Shown: piece after piece, positions 45,507-55,500 of the stretch
How the letters are laid out: each line of letters starts with the position of its first letter
Position numbering within the stretch: the stretch's first letter is position 1
Source of the DNA: Verrucomicrobiota bacterium
GTDB lineage: Bacteria > Verrucomicrobiota > Verrucomicrobiia > Limisphaerales > JADJPG01
DNA: 64,000 nt
Reading direction: 5' to 3'
NCBI GenBank assembly: GCA_016713365.1
Contig: JADJPG010000012.1
Location: forward strand, 39,319-103,318
The notes under the pieces: model-generated
Told to the model about the DNA's origin: nothing
Database searches by the model: none
Seen by the model: only the letters and a program-made list of their open reading frames with translations
Made by a program: the position numbers and the translations under genes

Positions 45507-46934
45507 TCACGCAATCAGCCCCTTAACCACGTGACCTGCGATATCCGTCAGTCGGAAATCACGGCCCGCGTAGCGATAAGTGAGGCGTTCGTGATCGAGG
45601 CCGAGCAAATGAAGCATCGTCGCGTGCAGATCGTGAACGTGAACCGGATTCTCCGTCGCTCGGAAACCAAACTCATCCGTCGCGCCGTAAACCGTCCCGC
45701 CTTTCACGCCGCCGCCCGCGAGCCAGACGGTGAACCCATAGTGATTGTGATCGCGCCCGTTCAAGGCCGGCAACTCCGCCACCGGCGTCCGTCCGAACTC
45801 GCCGCCCCACAGCACGAGCGTGTCGTCGAACAGACCACGCTGCTTCAAGTCCGCAAGAAACGCCGCGATCGGCTGGTCCCAGCTTCCGGCGAGCTTGCGA
45901 TGTTCACCTTCGATGTTCTCGTGATTGTCCCAAGGTTGCCCGGCGCCCGACCACACCTGCACGAACCTGACGCCGCGTTCCAGCAGACGTCGCGTGATCA
46001 ACAACTGTCGTCCATGCGTGCCGCTGCCGTACGCCTCACGCACGTAAGCCGGCTCGCCCGCGAAATCAAACGCGTCACTCGCCTCGGATTGCATGCGATA
46101 GGCGAGCTCGAACGTCGCGATGCGCGCATCCAGCGCTGCGTGACCGCGCGCCGCAGCATGGTCCTCGTTCATCTCGCGCAACAGGTCGAGCTGACGGCGC
46201 TGCTCGTCGAGGCCAAGTCGCTTGTTGCGAATGTTCGCGATGAGTTTCTCGACGTCAGTGTGCTGCGAATCGATATACGTGCCCTGAAACGCGCCGGGCA
46301 GGAACGCCGAGCGCCAGTTCTGCGTCGAGACGATCGGATATCCGCCCGGACACAGCACGATGAAGCCCGGCAGATTCTGGTTCTCCGTTCCAAGACCGTA
46401 ATTGATCCACGAGCCCATGCTTGGCCGCGGCAGCCGAGAATCGCCGCAGTTCATCAACATCAGCGACGGCTCGTGATTCGGGACTTCGGCCTGCATCGAG
46501 CGAATCACCGCCATGCTATCGATGTGCGACGCCGTCTTCTTGAACAGCTCGCTGACCTCGATGCCGGACTGCCCGTGCCGCTTGAACTTGAACGGCGACC
46601 GCATCGCCGCGCCGGTCTTGCGCTCGGTGCGAAGGTTGTTCAACGGCAGCGGTTGTCCGTGAAACTTCTCGAGCGCGGGCTTCGGATCAAACGTGTCCAC
46701 CTGCGACGGACCGCCGTTCATGAAGAGGTGAACGACGCGCTTCGCCTTCGGCGCGAAGTGCGGCGCGCGCGGCGCAAGCGGCAGCGTGGAAGTTCCGGTT
46801 GCGGTGGCCGACGCCGTCAAAAGCCCCGTGCCGTTCATCAGTGACGCCAGCGCCATCATCCCAAAGCCCGTGCCGCAGCGCGCGAGCATTTCGCGACGCG
46901 TCAGCGGCGGTGGTTGAAATGGGTGCGGGTTCAT
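45507..46934 (-). CDS. DUF1501 Tat-exported protein (operon B)
   Basis: 475 residues from the ATG at 46934. Tat-like signal LTRREMLARCGTGFGMMALA (11-30). DUF1501 body: AKRVVHLFMNGGPSQVDTFD, RRLLERGVRFVQVWSGAGQP, WDNHENIEGEHRKLAGSWDQ, LVLWGGEFGRTPVAELP, GRDHNHYGFTVWLAGGGVKG, HDLHATMLHLLGLDHERLTY. It is intact and 10 bases behind the PSD1 gene upstream. It has the conserved GRDHN and HATxLHLLGxDHExLT blocks of the family. Confidence 0.93.
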   Translation of the reverse strand: MNPHPFQPPPLTRREMLARCGTGFGMMALASLMNGTGLLTASATATGTSTLPLAPRAPHFAPKAKRVVHLFMNGGPSQVDTFDPKPALEKFHGQPLPLNNLRTERKTGAAMRSPFKFKRHGQSGIEVSELFKKTASHIDSMAVIRSMQAEVPNHEPSLMLMNCGDSRLPRPSMGSWINYGLGTENQNLPGFIVLCPGGYPIVSTQNWRSAFLPGAFQGTYIDSQHTDVEKLIANIRNKRLGLDEQRRQLDLLREMNEDHAAARGHAALDARIATFELAYRMQSEASDAFDFAGEPAYVREAYGSGTHGRQLLITRRLLERGVRFVQVWSGAGQPWDNHENIEGEHRKLAGSWDQPIAAFLADLKQRGLFDDTLVLWGGEFGRTPVAELPALNGRDHNHYGFTVWLAGGGVKGGTVYGATDEFGFRATENPVHVHDLHATMLHLLGLDHERLTYRYAGRDFRLTDIAGHVVKGLIA

Positions 46935-46944
46935 CGCGATTCGT

Positions 46945-49368
46945 TCAATCGACAAAGGCAAACTCGTTGCTCATGAGCAGGGCTTGGACGAATTGTTGCC
47001 ACAACTTGTCGTCCGGTTTCGAGCCCAGAAACATCTCCGCGCGCGCCAGATCCTTGGGCGCGGGTTCGCGACTGAACGTCAGCCCGTAAATCTGGCGCAC
47101 CTTGTCGGCGACGTCGCCCGCTTTCGCCACTTCGACTCGACGCAACGTCGCGGCCGAGCACTCCGCCGCAAACTCGTTGTTCATCAGGTAAAGCGCCTGC
47201 GGTGCGACCGTCGTCTGCGCGCGCTGCGGACAGCTCGCGGACGGGCTCGGAAAATCAAACGTCGCGAAGACCGGCGGCAGATCGAGTCGTTCAACGAACG
47301 TGTAAACCGTGCGGCGCGGCGTCGAAGCGCTGACCGGCGGGCCACTGGCCTTCGACTCGAGTCGACCGGACACCGCGAGCAACGAATCGCGCAGCGTCTC
47401 GAACTCGTGTCGGCGCGGATTCATCCGCCACAACAAACGATTCTCCGGATCGATCTGTTGCGCCTCGGCGTTCGCCAGATTCGCCGAGGCTTGTTGGTAC
47501 ACCGCCGAGTTCATGATCAACCGGTGCAGATCCTTCACCCTCCATCCGCCGCGAACGAACTCGTTCGCGATCCAGTCCAGCAACTCCGGATGCGAAGGCT
47601 TCTCGCCGCGGGTTCCAAAATCGCTCGGCGTAGCCACCAGCCCGGCGCCGAAGTGATGCAGCCAGACGCGATTGACGAAGACGCGCGCCGTGAGCGGATT
47701 GGCCGGGTCAACAATCGCCGCCGCGAGCTCACCCCGGCCGCTGCCTTGACGGAACGGCTTCTCGTTCCGGTCGAGCGCCGACAGAAAACGCCGCGTCACC
47801 GCATCGGTCGGGCGGTTGGGATTACCCCGGGCGAAGATGCGCGGCTCGTAGGCCGACGGAAGGTCGCGCATCACCATCGCGCGCGCCGGCGCTTCGGGCC
47901 CGCGCATCAGCCATTGCTCCAGATCCGTGATCAGCTTCTGGAACTCACCCTGACTGGCGCGATCCGGGAGCAGCGAGAGGAAGCCCCAATCCATCTGTGC
48001 GGGAACATCGGGCGGAGCATCAGGACCGTAGAGGACGCGCCGCAGTTCGCGTTCAGCCTCACTCACGTCCGCAACGCTCATCCGCGCATTCACGTTGGTG
48101 AACAGTTGCGCGTAACGCTCAGCGACCTGCTTCATCGTGGCTGGCGCGCCGGGCTTCACCACGGTGTCGAGCACGAGCGGATTCAGCGTTCGTGAATCGG
48201 CGAGTTCCCGCGCAACGCCGACAGCAAGCGTCGTGAAATTGGTTTCGTTCAGCGCAGCGAAGGCGTGCCACGGCGCCCAAATCGCATTCGTCGCGCCGGC
48301 CCGATCGATGTGGAATCGCCAGCGCGAGATGACCGCCGGATTCACGTCCTCTTTGTCCGCGATGAGCATGAAGCTCTCGGTCGCCGGCTGATTCCGCTGC
48401 GCGTTGACGGCCATCAGGTATTCCGCGATCCGCGTGCGCCCGCCGCGGACGATTTCCTTGTGCCTGCCTTCCACGAAATCCCGCAGGCGACGCTCCTTCT
48501 CCAGCAGCACGAGTTCGAACTCCTCGTAAGCTTCCGTCAACGCTGGCTCGCCAACGGCCGGCGGAATCATCGGCTCCGTGGTGCTGCGAAAGACGCCGTA
48601 GAGCGCGTAGTAATCCGCCATCGTCACGGGATCGAACTTGTGATCGTGACAGCGCGCGCACGCGACGGTCAGCCCGAGCAAGCCGCGCGTCACCACATCG
48701 ACACGGTCGTCGAGAATGTCGTGGAGGTTGTTCGAGAAATGGTCGCCGACCGTGATAAATCCCATCGCCGCCAGCGCGCGCTGACCGTCCGGCATCGAAT
48801 CCGCCGCGAGTTGCTCGCTCACGAAACGGTCGAATGGCTTGTCCTCGTTGAACGACTTAATCACATAGTCACGATACGTCCACGCCCATGGATAAGTCTT
48901 CTCCTCGAAGAACACGTAGCCCTTGTTGTCCGCGTAGCGCGCGACGTCGAGCCAGTGTCGACCCCAGCGTTCTCCATAGTGCGGCGACGCCAACAATCGC
49001 TCGACGAGATCCGCGAACGCCTGCTCGGTCGGCCGCGCGTCACGCAAGAAGGCATCCACTTCGTCCGGCGCCGGCGGAAGCCCGAGGAGATCGAACGTCG
49101 CGCGGCGAATCAACGTGCGACGATCCGCCGCGGGAGACTGCGCGAGCCTGTTCACTTCCAGTCCAGCGAGGATGAAACGATCTACCGTTGAACGTCCCCA
49201 ACGCGGGTTCTTCACCGTGGGAGGCGCTGCGGCGCGGACTGGCTGGAACGCCCAGTGATTTGCCGCCTCGGCGGAAGCCTTCTCCGCTCGCGAAACCGAT
49301 GGAAGACCGAGCAGCAACGCAAGCACGACCAGTGAAAGGGCAAGCACAGTCTCGCCTTCCATGCTCAT
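46945..49368 (-). CDS. PSD1 protein lacking the PSCyt1 cytochrome domain (operon B)
   Basis: 807 residues, intact. ATG at 49368 (MSMEGE; 49362 also possible) before a signal (VLALSLVVLALLLGLPSVSR). Unlike the other two PSD1 genes here, the N-terminal haem domain is missing and the mature protein opens at once with HWAFQPVRAAAPP and PSCyt2 (STVDRFILAGLE, ATFDLLGLPPAPDEVDAFL, HYGERWGRHWLDVARYADN, CARCHDHKFDPVTMADYYAL). A middle part of about 250 residues is unusual. The PSD1 domain follows (ARVFVNRVWLHHFGAGLVAT, PSDFGTRGEKPSHPELLDWI, VAPQALYLMNNEFA). It heads an operon with DUF1501 and a membrane protein, and diverges from the ECF sigma gene. Confidence 0.92.
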   Translation of the reverse strand: MSMEGETVLALSLVVLALLLGLPSVSRAEKASAEAANHWAFQPVRAAAPPTVKNPRWGRSTVDRFILAGLEVNRLAQSPAADRRTLIRRATFDLLGLPPAPDEVDAFLRDARPTEQAFADLVERLLASPHYGERWGRHWLDVARYADNKGYVFFEEKTYPWAWTYRDYVIKSFNEDKPFDRFVSEQLAADSMPDGQRALAAMGFITVGDHFSNNLHDILDDRVDVVTRGLLGLTVACARCHDHKFDPVTMADYYALYGVFRSTTEPMIPPAVGEPALTEAYEEFELVLLEKERRLRDFVEGRHKEIVRGGRTRIAEYLMAVNAQRNQPATESFMLIADKEDVNPAVISRWRFHIDRAGATNAIWAPWHAFAALNETNFTTLAVGVARELADSRTLNPLVLDTVVKPGAPATMKQVAERYAQLFTNVNARMSVADVSEAERELRRVLYGPDAPPDVPAQMDWGFLSLLPDRASQGEFQKLITDLEQWLMRGPEAPARAMVMRDLPSAYEPRIFARGNPNRPTDAVTRRFLSALDRNEKPFRQGSGRGELAAAIVDPANPLTARVFVNRVWLHHFGAGLVATPSDFGTRGEKPSHPELLDWIANEFVRGGWRVKDLHRLIMNSAVYQQASANLANAEAQQIDPENRLLWRMNPRRHEFETLRDSLLAVSGRLESKASGPPVSASTPRRTVYTFVERLDLPPVFATFDFPSPSASCPQRAQTTVAPQALYLMNNEFAAECSAATLRRVEVAKAGDVADKVRQIYGLTFSREPAPKDLARAEMFLGSKPDDKLWQQFVQALLMSNEFAFVD

Positions 49369-49559
49369 GCCGCTACCAGCCGAGCGATGCTCGGCGCTTC
49401 GGACAAAAGCAGCGACTTGACGCGAAAGGACCATACTCAATGGAAACCAGTTCAAATAAATGTGAGGACTGCCAAACACTGGCAGACCCACGTTTGACCT
49501 GTCTATCGTGGAATCTCGTCAACGAGACATAAACAAATCGTGGCGGATTTCCGATTCTG

Positions 49560-49577
49560 GTGACGTTACACTTCTGA
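49560..49577 (+). promoter_or_regulatory. Promoter-like motif directly before the ECF sigma gene
   Basis: GTGACGTTACACTTCTGA, two bases before the ATG at 49580. It shares GTGAC and GTTACA-TTCTGA with the promoter blocks at 4071 and 9927. This could mark the start site of a near-leaderless transcript; the resemblance is short and may be chance. Confidence 0.25.
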
Positions 49578-49579
49578 AA

Positions 49580-51202
49580 ATGAGCGACACCGATTTGGAA
49601 CTGCTTGCGCGCTACACCCGCCACCGGGCCGAGGACGCTTTCGCGGAACTCGTCCGCCGCCATCTCGCGCTCGTCCATTCTGCCGCGCTGCGACAGGTGC
49701 GTTCGCCGCAACTGGCCGAGGAAGTCGCCCAGTCAACCTTCCTCAAGCTCGCCCAACATGCTCGCCAGCTTGCGCCGGACACCATCCTCAGCGCGTGGCT
49801 CTATCAGGTCACGCGGCGCGAGGCCATTGACGTGGTGCGCCGCGAGGCCCGCCGCCAGTTGCGCGAACAAATCGCCACGGAGATGAATGCCATGAACGCC
49901 ACCGCCGCCGACTGGACGCACATCGAGCCGCTGCTCGACGAAGCCATGCACGCGCTCGACGAGACCGACCGCGCCGCCGTCCTGCTCCGTTACTTCGAGA
50001 ACAAATCCCTGCGCGAAGTCGGCCAGGCCCTCGGCGCGAGCGAGAACGCCGCGCAAAAGCGCCTCACCCGCGCCGTCGAGCAACTGCGCGAATTCTTTGC
50101 CAAGCGCGGCGTCAGCGTCGGCGCAAGCGGGCTGGTTGTGATCATCTCCGCCAATGCTATCCAAGCCGCGCCGGTCGGATTGGCCATTACGATTCTATCC
50201 ACCACCGCAATCTCGGGAACCACTTTCCTCGCAACTGCAACTGCGACCACTACGAAAGCCATTGCCATGACTACCGGACAAAAAACTCTGATCGGCGTCG
50301 TCCTCGCTGCCATAATCGGTGTGGCCGTTTACGAAGCACGCGTGGTATCGACCTTGCGAGGCCAGGTTCAAACATTGCAACAACAGCAAGCCCCTCCGCC
50401 CCCTCACGTCGAACATTCAAGTTCCGGCAGTCACGACGCAATCAGTAAACTGGCCGCACTGCGCGCTGAGAATGATAGGTTGCGCCAAGGGGGAATGGAG
50501 TTGCTGCGCATGCGCGGCGAACTCAGCATGCTCAGGCAGCGCGCAACGGAACTGTCCAACCAAGTTGCCAAATCATCCAATCCTTACGGACTTCAGCCTG
50601 GTCAGATGCCTCCGGTGAGGAGTTCCAGCGTCCCGGAAAATGCCCGGGCCTATGCGAATCTGGTTCGGAAAGCCGCGTCCGGTCAGTTGACCCTGGCCGA
50701 GGAATACAATCTGGCCAAAGCGTGGCCTTACCTGGAAAGGAAATTTCGTGAGCCGGCGGACTTTGCATACTTCCAGGCTGAGTATCTTGCCGCACTGCTT
50801 GATCTGAAGGATGAGAACACAAAATGGGAGCTGCGCAGAGCTGTTGAGACGGCACGCGATGCTGAACACAAGAATGGTCTCAAATGGGCCCGTATGTCGA
50901 AGGAGGAGATTCAGCAGATTGATGCCAGGATCGACATGAACAGAATCCGCTCCCAATGGAATCAACTGAGTGAACAGGCAATGACGGTTGTTGGCGGCCT
51001 CCTGACCGATACACAGCGCGAACTTCTCGCGGCCAGCCTCCAGAGCGTATTGGACTTTGACCCGCGGCTAAGACTCGCCGGTGAGAACGTGCCGGATGAT
51101 CCTCGGTACCAGAACTTGAACCCTCAGGAGGTTTCGGCCGCATTTTTTCCGAAGCGTCCCGGCGTCCAGTATGTTCCAGTCCGGGCGATCGAGGCGAAGT
51201 AA
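49580..51202 (+). CDS. ECF-type sigma factor with fused transmembrane and outer domain
   Basis: 540 residues from the ATG at 49580; the frame is open to 49508 but only this start gives the normal sigma N-terminus. Region 2: DAFAELVRRHLALVHSAALR and SAWLYQVTRREAIDVVRR (about 17-100). Region 4: DETDRAAVLLRYFENKSLRE, VGQALGASENAAQKRLTRAV (about 130-180). Beyond the sigma domains come hydrophobic segments (GLAITILSTTAISG; TLIGVVLAAIIGVAVYEA near 240), a coiled coil (LAALRAENDRLRQGGMELLR) and about 200 helical residues. A sigma factor tethered to the membrane with an outer domain could sense signals without a separate anti-sigma; none is coded nearby. Such fusions occur in Verrucomicrobia and Planctomycetes. 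The target genes are unknown. Confidence 0.9.
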   Translation: MSDTDLELLARYTRHRAEDAFAELVRRHLALVHSAALRQVRSPQLAEEVAQSTFLKLAQHARQLAPDTILSAWLYQVTRREAIDVVRREARRQLREQIATEMNAMNATAADWTHIEPLLDEAMHALDETDRAAVLLRYFENKSLREVGQALGASENAAQKRLTRAVEQLREFFAKRGVSVGASGLVVIISANAIQAAPVGLAITILSTTAISGTTFLATATATTTKAIAMTTGQKTLIGVVLAAIIGVAVYEARVVSTLRGQVQTLQQQQAPPPPHVEHSSSGSHDAISKLAALRAENDRLRQGGMELLRMRGELSMLRQRATELSNQVAKSSNPYGLQPGQMPPVRSSSVPENARAYANLVRKAASGQLTLAEEYNLAKAWPYLERKFREPADFAYFQAEYLAALLDLKDENTKWELRRAVETARDAEHKNGLKWARMSKEEIQQIDARIDMNRIRSQWNQLSEQAMTVVGGLLTDTQRELLAASLQSVLDFDPRLRLAGENVPDDPRYQNLNPQEVSAAFFPKRPGVQYVPVRAIEAK

Positions 51203-51240
51203 CGCCGCAGCATGGGATGGCTCGTTGGCCCGGGCACCAG

Positions 51241-52548
51241 CTACACCTCTTCCAGCGCCTTCGTCGCATCCCCGAACTTCGGCAGGCGCACGTTCATCTT
51301 GTCCATCATCGAGAGATAAAGCCGGCACATCTGGCGCTCAGGTTTCTCGCGATAGTTCAGGATGCGACCGCCCTTGATGCGACCACCGGCGCCACCGAGC
51401 AGCACCACGGGGAGCTGATCGTTGTTGTGGTTGCCCGTCATCATGCTGGAGCAATACATCAGCATCGTGTTGTCGAGCAGCGTGCGATTGCCTTCCTGGA
51501 TGGCGTCGAGCTTGCGCGCGATGTAGGCGACCTGTTCGAGGAAGAACTGGTTCACCTTCAGCCAGTCCGCGGTGTCGGAGTGCGAGAGCAGATGGTGAAT
51601 CATGTAATCGACCCCCAAGTTCGGGAAGCGCAGCGAGCTGTGATCGTTGTTGAGCTTGAGCGTGCAGATGCGCGTGGTGTCGGTCTGGAAACCGAGCACG
51701 AGGATGTCGCACATCAAGCGCATGTGCTCGGCGATGTCCTGCGGGATGCCGTCGGCGGGACGCGGGATGTTCGGCGCGCTCAGCGTCGGACGCCAGCCTT
51801 GGAGCTCGCCCTTCTTGCCGGCGTTCTCGATGCGCTGCTCCACGTCGCGCACGGAGTCGAGATACTCGTCGAGCTTGCGCTGGTCGTTCACGCTGATATG
51901 ACGACGCAGGTCCTTCGCGTCGGACATCACGGCGTCGAGCACGCTCTTGTCGCCCTTGCTCACCTCATCCTTGAAGAGCCGATCGAACGCGAGCGCGGGA
52001 TAAACCTCCAGCGGCGTCGGCGTGGTCGGCGAGCTCCACGAAATGTGCGAGCTGTAGAGCATCGAGTAGTTCTTGTGGACGGACGGGTTCGACTTCTCGC
52101 AACCCAGCACGAGGCTCGGCACCTTGGTCGAGCGGCCGTAACGCTGCGCGAGCAACTGGTCAATGCTTGTGCCGGAACGAATCTCGCCGCCGGAGGCCAG
52201 CGGCGCGCCCGAGAGCAGGTTGCCCGTCTGCGAGCTGTGAATGTTCCCCTTCATCGACTCCTCGTTGTAGAGGCCCTTTACGAAGAGCATCTTCTCGCGG
52301 AAGTCGTGGAGCGGCGCGAGCACCTTGCCGAGTTCCATCTGCTTGCCCTCGCCCTTGGCCCACCATTCCTTCGAGTGAAAGCCATTGCCCGAAAACAGCA
52401 CGGCCAGTCGCACCGGCGCTTCGCTGGCGGGCTTGACTCCGGCGGGCGGCGTGTCGCCCCAAACGGTGAGCGATTCCATCCACGGCAGCGCCATGGTGAC
52501 GCCGACTCCGCGGAGAAACGTGCGACGGGAGAATTGGTGTGTGCTCAT
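51241..52548 (-). CDS. DUF1552 Tat-exported protein
   Basis: 435 residues from the ATG at 52548, right at a Tat signal (SRRTFLRGVGVTMALPWMES, 7-26). DUF1552 body: RLAVLFSGNGFHSKEWWAKG, SSQTGNLLSG, SIDQLLAQRYG, PSLVLGCE, YSSHISWSSPTTPTP, FDRLFKDEVSKGDKSVLDAV, YCSSMMTGNHNNDQLPVVLL, GGAGGRIKGGRIL. DUF1552 is regularly coded beside DUF1592-type cytochrome proteins, as here (31 bases after its stop). Function unknown; related by fold hints to DUF1501. Last gene of the large minus-strand set beginning with the GntR regulator; converges on the ECF gene. Confidence 0.93.
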   Translation of the reverse strand: MSTHQFSRRTFLRGVGVTMALPWMESLTVWGDTPPAGVKPASEAPVRLAVLFSGNGFHSKEWWAKGEGKQMELGKVLAPLHDFREKMLFVKGLYNEESMKGNIHSSQTGNLLSGAPLASGGEIRSGTSIDQLLAQRYGRSTKVPSLVLGCEKSNPSVHKNYSMLYSSHISWSSPTTPTPLEVYPALAFDRLFKDEVSKGDKSVLDAVMSDAKDLRRHISVNDQRKLDEYLDSVRDVEQRIENAGKKGELQGWRPTLSAPNIPRPADGIPQDIAEHMRLMCDILVLGFQTDTTRICTLKLNNDHSSLRFPNLGVDYMIHHLLSHSDTADWLKVNQFFLEQVAYIARKLDAIQEGNRTLLDNTMLMYCSSMMTGNHNNDQLPVVLLGGAGGRIKGGRILNYREKPERQMCRLYLSMMDKMNVRLPKFGDATKALEEV

Positions 52549-52579
52549 AATCAGTTGGGTTTGGACGTTTATAGCCGGT

Positions 52580-55500
52580 CTATTCTTCGGATGCCATTTC
52601 CTTCCCGCGAATCTCGCGGAACTGTTTGCTCCGGACGATCGTTTCCAGGGCAGCGCTGACCTTGAAGTCGTGCTTGTTGAGCTGCTCGCGCATTTCGTTG
52701 ATGAGCGGCGCGTCGGAGAGCAACACACCGCGCCCCAGCGAGTAGCCGAGCAGCTTCTTGCAGAATTGCTTCAGGAATGCATCCCGGCGCGTGGTCAGCA
52801 GGTAGCGACGCAAGCCGTCGAGGCCATCGATCTCCGAGCCGTCCATCACCTTCGTCTTCACATCAATAGCGCGGCCGCCGAGGTCCTTGTCCCGAAAGCG
52901 TCCGATCGCATCGTAGGCTTCGAGCGAGTAACCGTAAGGATCTATGCGCCTATGGCAGCCAAAACACTTCGGGTCGCTGCTGTGCTTCTCAGTGAGCTGC
53001 CGCATAGTCAACGTCTCCGTCGCCTCATCTTCCGGCAACTGCGGTACGCCTTTCGGCGGACGCGGCAGTTTGTCACCGAGCAAGACTTCGCAAAGCCAGT
53101 TCCCGCGCAGGATAGGGCTCGTCCGCGACGCACCGGATTGTTTCGCCAGCGTGGTGGACTGCGCGAGCACGCCGCCGCGACCGAACTTCTTCACACCATC
53201 GACGCGCTGCCAACCGTCACTCTTCGCTCCGCGTTCCGAGCTCTGCGTTCCGAGTTCAATCCCATAATGCTTGGCAAGTTCCGCGTTCAGGAACGTGTGG
53301 TCCGCATCGATGATGCTCAGCACCGAACCGTCGTTTTGGAACAGGTCCGTGAAGAAACGAATCGTCTCTTCATACATCGCACCGCGAAGACCGGCGAAAG
53401 TCGGGAAGTGCCGCTCGCTCTTTTCGCCCAGCTGGTCGAAGTCATAGATATGCAGCCAGGCGCAGGCAAACTCGGTCGCAAGCCGGCGCGTGCGCTCGTC
53501 CTTGATCATGCGCCGCATCTGCGCCGTGAGCACGTCGGGCTTGCGCAGCTTGCCGCTGGCAGCGACCGCGCGCAGCTCGGCATCCGGCGCCGATGACCAC
53601 AGGAAGTAGCTCAGGCGCGTGGCGAGTTCGGAATCGCTGACCGGACCCGGCTTCTCGCCAGCGACCGGCTTCTCCGCCTTGTAGAGAAATGCCGGCGCCA
53701 CCAGCGTGCGCGCCAACGTGAGTCGGATGGCCTGGTCATGAGGAATCTCTTCCGTGCGCAGCTTGCGATAGAGCCCGCGCAACTCTTCACGTTCCGCGTC
53801 CGTGAGTGGACGACGATACGCGCCGTCGGCGAACTTCAGCACCGCATCGAGCTGTGCCGGTTGAGTGTCCACGAGCAGTTTCTTGAATGCCTCCGCGCGT
53901 TTCATGATCGACTCGCGCATCGGGGTGAAGGCGCTCGGGTCGGCATCCTGCGTGGCGTATTGCCAGAGCTGCTCGAAGGCATCCACGAGCTTCAGCGCGT
54001 CCTGGCTGACGTAATGCAGCTCGGCCCAGAGCCGCTCCAATTGGGCTGCCTCCTTGTCGTCGAGCATCAGGCGGCGCAAGGCGTCATCCTCGCGATAATA
54101 GAGCGTGAGCGTCACGACCTCATCCACCGGAACAATCTTCGTGTAACACAACGCCGCGGGGAACAATTGTCGGAACTCGTCCAATGCCGCTTCGATTCGC
54201 TTCCGTGCCGCACTGCCTTCCGCGACGAGAATCGGCGAATCCGAAACCACCGGACGCTCGCCATCGGACCACGTGCTTTTGCCGCCCTGCTCTTTCACCG
54301 AACCTGCCGTGAGACCAAACGCCGCCGGCTTGGTCGTGACCGCCTGCATTTGCACGCTCCCCTCGCGACCCATCTCCTTATGCAGCGTCGCAGTGGCGAC
54401 AAACTCGCATCCCTCCGCCAAGTCCGCCGGCAGACGCACCTCAATCACCGACGGCGCACGCACGCAGAGATTCTTCGCATCCAAAGCCGAGCCATTCGGA
54501 TGTTTGCCGAAGAGTGCCGGATCGACTCCCCAACTTGTAGCAGCCGACGTGAGTCGGCTCTGTTCTACCGCGGAAGATATCTGAGCGGACTCACGTCCGC
54601 TGCTACGAAGGAGAGAGGACAGCAACGGCCCGTTCAACGACGTAAGCTGCCGATGCAACAACGCATCCGGCGCGTCCTTGGCCGAACCGTCTACGCCACC
54701 AGCAAGAAGCTTCTGCACGTCGCCCGCGAGTTTTCGCTTCTCCTCGGCGCTCGCGCTCGATTGCCACTTCGCGAGCAACGAGCCGGCCGGCAGCACCGGC
54801 TCCGCACCGCCGCCCTTGTCTGGCTCACTGTAGAAATGCCAGACCGCCCCGTTGCCGAGACTGTCCGCGTGCGGATTGCCGGCAAGAATGTTCGGCGAAA
54901 CGTCCTTCGCCAGATTCCACGTGCGCGTGCCGTCCGTGAGATTGAACTCCACCGCCGTCAGGTCGCACGAATGATTCCCATCGCGCGGACTGACCACCAC
55001 GGACATCACGTCGCCGGGCTGCACCGCAATGCTCTCGAAGGGCCCGAACGGCACCGGCGCTGTGCCGTGAGCATTGCCCGCAGCGAGCCGTTGGAGTGAA
55101 CCACCCCGGCGCAACTCCACTCTCCACGAGACGCCGTTGCCGCACTCCGTGTGCGCTTGCTGCACGAAGCCCCCGACCTTCACCGTCGTCGCCACTGGGG
55201 CGCGCCAACCGATCGCAACCCGCCGCGTCGGCGACGGATGCACCGCTACGCTGTGCGGTTTCATGTTGCCGGGAATACGGACGTGCTGACCGGACGAATT
55301 CGCCAGCACGCTCAACGCATCCGCGCCGGTCCAGCCCTTGATGAAATCATAGTTCTGCGCGCTTTCCATCTTGCCGGTCATGTGACCCTCGATGCGCGCC
55401 TCGCCACCACCAATGCCGAGCACATCCAGCCACGCCGCCAGCGCGATGGGATCGACGCCGTGCTTCTGCGCGAGCTGTGCAACCCCGTTCTTGTCGAGCG

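Noticed and set aside
45195..46844. 549-residue open frame on the + strand
   Set aside because: Exact antisense of the membrane protein and DUF1501 genes; composition is that of a shadow.
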